Origin: Homarus americanus
Taxonomy: Eukaryota; Arthropoda; Malacostraca; Decapoda; Nephropidae
DNA length: 64,000 bases
Assembly (NCBI RefSeq): GCF_018991925.1
Contig: NW_024735554.1
Location: 2,560,407-2,624,406 of the forward strand
Reading direction: 5' to 3'
The position numbers were made by a program, and so were the translations under genes. The notes beneath the pieces are model-generated. The model saw nothing but the letters and a program-made list of their open reading frames with translations. It had not been told where the DNA came from and ran no database searches. Below, piece after piece: positions 61,346 to 64,000 of the stretch. Each line of letters starts with the position of its first letter. Within the stretch, counting starts at the first letter, position 1.

Positions 61346-62452
61346 ATTAGGTGGATATATTAGGCACCAGTAGGAAGGCTGAGGAATAGGATTCTTACAT
61401 AAGTGGAAGTAAATTGCCACATGCTGACAACGGATAAGTCGTGACTTGTTTTTTCAGATTAGTCAGTTGGGAAGAATTACGTACGTTTACACCATATTGT
61501 AAGGTGTGGAGAATTTTATTCTCCAATTATGTAGCTACACATCTCTTAGTAATCTTTGTTCTTGTGTATGTCATGGAAGGCACAATGATAGTAACTGTGT
61601 TTTATGTGATTACAAATAGCTTGAAAAAATATATTGATGTAGTGTATTGTCTTGGAAATAAGTGAGGATATTCAAGTGTGGTAGCAGTTGGTATTAAAGT
61701 TGATGACCATTTCTCATGTCTAGATGAGAAATAAAGTATAACCATGCCTAACTAACTCTCAGACAAGACAAAGCTGAATACAAAGAAATAAAAACATTAC
61801 AGTATTTCTCCTAACTCTTTCTGCTAACTAACCAAGAGCTTCACTACAATTCTTTTGCTGTTAACCGAGTTAGCTACTAATATATTCATGTTGTGTACTG
61901 ATGATTTTGTCTTCTTCTACTGAATATCTTAAACCTATTCTCATAAAACTTATGCTTCAGGGGTTAAGTTGAATTGTTCACTCAGACTCATGTTTCTTAT
62001 TCATATATAGTATAATGTTTAAATGTAGTTATCATGTATTTTTAGTCACACAATTCATTTACTACAGTAGTTACTATACAGTACAATATTCTTTTATTAT
62101 GTGATATATGGAGACCATGTCCTCAAAAATATGCAGTACAATTAAATACCATGATAGTGAAATATTATGATAGCCAGCCCCAGGAAGATTTAAGGTCAGA
62201 AGCATGAATACAAACTTGTTTAGGATGTTCACTTTATTAGACAGAGATAATTTAATGATTTAGGAATGAACTTCTGATCATGCAGTTAAGATGAAGATTG
62301 GACAATGGCCATGAACATTTAGCGTGTGAATTATGCCGTGAATTATTTCACAGACATTCAGTTGCTTGACTAATTGTCCAATAATTTTAAGGCATGGTCA
62401 TGTATCAGAAATACATGTACAGTAATTCATCATTTTCCTTCCTATTCTGCAG
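61346..62452 (+). other. EndoA intron, no feature recognised
   Basis: AT-rich sequence ending in a pyrimidine-rich acceptor region (TTTTCCTTCCTATTCTGCAG) before the exon at 62453. Confidence 0.7.
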
Positions 62453-62568
62453 CATCACCTTTGCCATCACCCATGAAGAGCCCAGCACGTTCCCCCATGG
62501 TGCAGACACCCACAGCACATGCCCTCTATGACTTTGAACCTGAGAACCCTGGAGAACTTGGCTTCAAT
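62453..62568 (+). CDS. EndoA: Endophilin-A, linker end and start of SH3 domain
   Basis: A 116-bp exon with a strong acceptor (CCTTCCTATTCTGCAG) and donor (CAAT/GTAAGT). Two leading bases complete an Ala codon with the G from any upstream linker exon, and the exon ends on a codon boundary. It encodes 38 residues: a linker SPLPSPMKSPARSPMVQTPT, then the SH3 opening with the ALYDF motif (HALYDFEPENPGELGFN). ALYDF and the following acidic RT loop bind proline-rich ligands; in endophilins these are dynamin and synaptojanin. The second half of SH3 (normally including a conserved tryptophan) is not in the remaining 1.4 kb of the window and must lie in a later exon. Confidence 0.93.
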
Positions 62569-62763
62569 GTAAGTGTTAAGGGATAAGAAAGAGAGAAATA
62601 TTTCAGTCTAGTGTGGAGAATTTAAGTGAGGAAAACAATATGTTCTGTTGAGGGTAGAATAAGAAAATTGAGAAGGTCTTATTTACTTTATTTATAGCAA
62701 ATATTTAATGCAATTCCTTTTTCAAGTCCATTTCCATATATGTACTGTATTACTACATTTGGT

Positions 62764-63142
62764 AGCTGATTCAAACACTCCTACAACACTGATCTTGTGA
62801 CAGCTGATTCAAACACTCCTCCAACACTGATCTTGTGACAGCTGATTCAAACACTCCTACAACACTGATCTTGTGACAGCTGATTCAAACACTCCTCCAA
62901 CACTGATCTTGTGACAGCTGATTCAAACACTCCTTTAACACTGCTCTTGTGACAGCTGATTCAAACAACCCTCCAGCACTGCTCTTGTGACAGCTGATTC
63001 AAACACTCCTTTAACACTGCTCTTGTGACAGCTGATTCAAACACTCCTCCAACACTGATCTTGTGACAGCTGATTCAAACACTCCTTTAACACTGCTCTT
63101 GTGACAGCTGATTCAAACACTCCTCCAACACTGATTTTGTGA
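62764..63142. repeat. 38-bp minisatellite (array M), 10 copies
   Basis: Units of AGCTGATTCAAACACTCCTC then CAACACTGATCTTGTGAC. Three variant types (CCTACAACACTGATC, CCTCCAACACTGATC, CCTTTAACACTGCTC) alternate in a near-dimeric order. Confidence 0.96.
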
Positions 63143-63697
63143 TGCCAGCTGCACTTATCTTTTGGTTGTACCTAAAGCATTTTTGAAACTATTGCTTGTA
63201 GAATGATATTACACCAATAGCTCAGCATTCATGAGGAATAGGTTCCTTGGATGCTTGCGAATGTAAAATTTCATGAATAACATTCTTTAATATCCTATCT
63301 CTAATATCATACCATAAATTAGGGTACTGAAGTCTAAAAAAATCTTAGAGTAAAAAACTTTACTTAAGCCTAAATACTACACAGGTGTGTACAGTTACTT
63401 TATAGAATTATTATATGCTAAGATAAATAAATTCAATGAGAAAACAAGTGAATGTGATGTGAGTTTCAAATGGATTGCAGTAGTGGCGACACGTCATCTA
63501 TTGCTTGCTCCACACAGCCTGCACCACCACCACCAGTGCGCAATCAACACACACACACATACGAATGCACGTCTGACACGCAACACTGTGAATTAAACAG
63601 CTTACGTACTGATTATGTTTTCCTGTAACAAACTTATGACTGAGAAGAATACAGGGATAAGCCACGCCCCCTCAGGATCACATTAGTGAGTGAGTAG
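63143..63697. other. EndoA intron passing into a CpG-richer stretch
   Basis: 63143-63470 is AT-rich with no feature. From about 63480 CpG frequency rises and a GC-box-like CCACGCCCCCTCAGG lies at about 63662-63676. This is a candidate promoter for the frame that starts at 63785, with no further support. Confidence 0.3.
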
Positions 63698-64000
63698 GAG
63701 AAATGGGAGGTTATTCGGCAGACAAAAAAATTAGCAAGGAGCGAGGCATCTCGGAGTGTATTCATTCATCCAGATCGCACGGTAATGCAGAGGGAACAGC
63801 ACAAGAAGCTTTTGCAGGACTTGAAGCAGAAGAGGGAGGAGTCAAGGAGGAACGAGGTTGGGTGTAAATGGGTTATATTCAGTGGGGGTAGTGGAAGCAA
63901 GTGTGCCGACACAGGGCCAGGGGCCAGCAGCGCACCCCCCACCCGCTCTATCCCTCACCCGGGAGGTGGCACCAGCTCCGCTCATCAGCCGGTAGGAGGT
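63698..64000 (+). CDS. Open frame running off the window, candidate exon
   Basis: No stop occurs from 63698 to the window end (101 codons); the first in-frame ATG is at 63785, leaving 72 codons. The product starts MQREQHKKLLQDLKQKREES, a strongly charged helix-like segment, then becomes Gly/Ser/Pro-rich (SSAPPTRSIPHPGGGTSSAH). The family was not recognised. It does not read as the continuation of SH3. No convincing acceptor precedes it, so an internal promoter and first exon, or a separate gene, fits better than an EndoA exon. It could also be chance openness in GC-rich DNA. Confidence 0.3.

Overview
The window is eukaryotic and most likely from an arthropod, with a decapod crustacean as the best guess. 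The evidence is spliced exons of an endophilin-A gene, dense microsatellites and minisatellites, interstitial (CCTAA)n telomere-type repeats, and decayed LINE and Tigger/pogo elements. The species call is inference; no rRNA, mitochondrial or other diagnostic gene is present.

Layout. Positions 1-28001 are almost gene-free and dominated by tandem arrays with units of about 20 to 39 bp: 1-2675, 2676-3660, 3738-4170, 9355-10580, 10620-13790, 15780-16255, 20815-21310, 22490-23050, 23905-25245 and 25505-28001. Between them lie microsatellites, a truncated LINE (7154-9090, minus strand), a 0.5-kb inverted repeat (14188-14696) and a tRNA-like SINE (about 21960-22215). The 37-bp array ends in a gap of exactly 100 N (28002-28101). 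From 28118 to 33044 there are MITEs and a 3.9-kb Tigger element carrying a broken transposase and a nested insertion.

The one gene I recognise is endophilin A (EndoA/SH3GL), plus strand, about 33.2-62.6 kb. Four exons are visible: 33194-33303 (end of the BAR region and start of the linker), 51182-51262 and 59114-59203 (81 and 90 bp, both frame-preserving, Ser/Pro-rich), and 62453-62568 (end of the linker and first part of the SH3 domain). All three internal junctions use the same phase, so either middle exon can be skipped without a frameshift. The BAR exons lie upstream of the window or were not recognised. The rest of SH3 lies downstream. The introns hold LINE remnants (39500-40440 and 55843-57060), MITEs (35733-36336, 41262-42047, 42517-43985, 57544-58025), long (TA)n tracts and a 3.9-kb array of a 45-bp unit (45540-49415).

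At the right edge an open frame (63698-64000) in a CpG-richer stretch runs off the window and may be a first exon. Very long open frames inside the arrays, including one of more than 1100 codons at 10.5-14.1 kb on the minus strand, are by-products of repeat composition and are not called as genes.

I found no novel enzymatic or defence system. The most interesting signals are the related EndoA linker exons, a shared short hairpin embedded in two (TA)n tracts, a 163-bp unidentified insert with a 13-bp target-site duplication, a three-copy perfect CRE cluster, and higher-order structure in several arrays.
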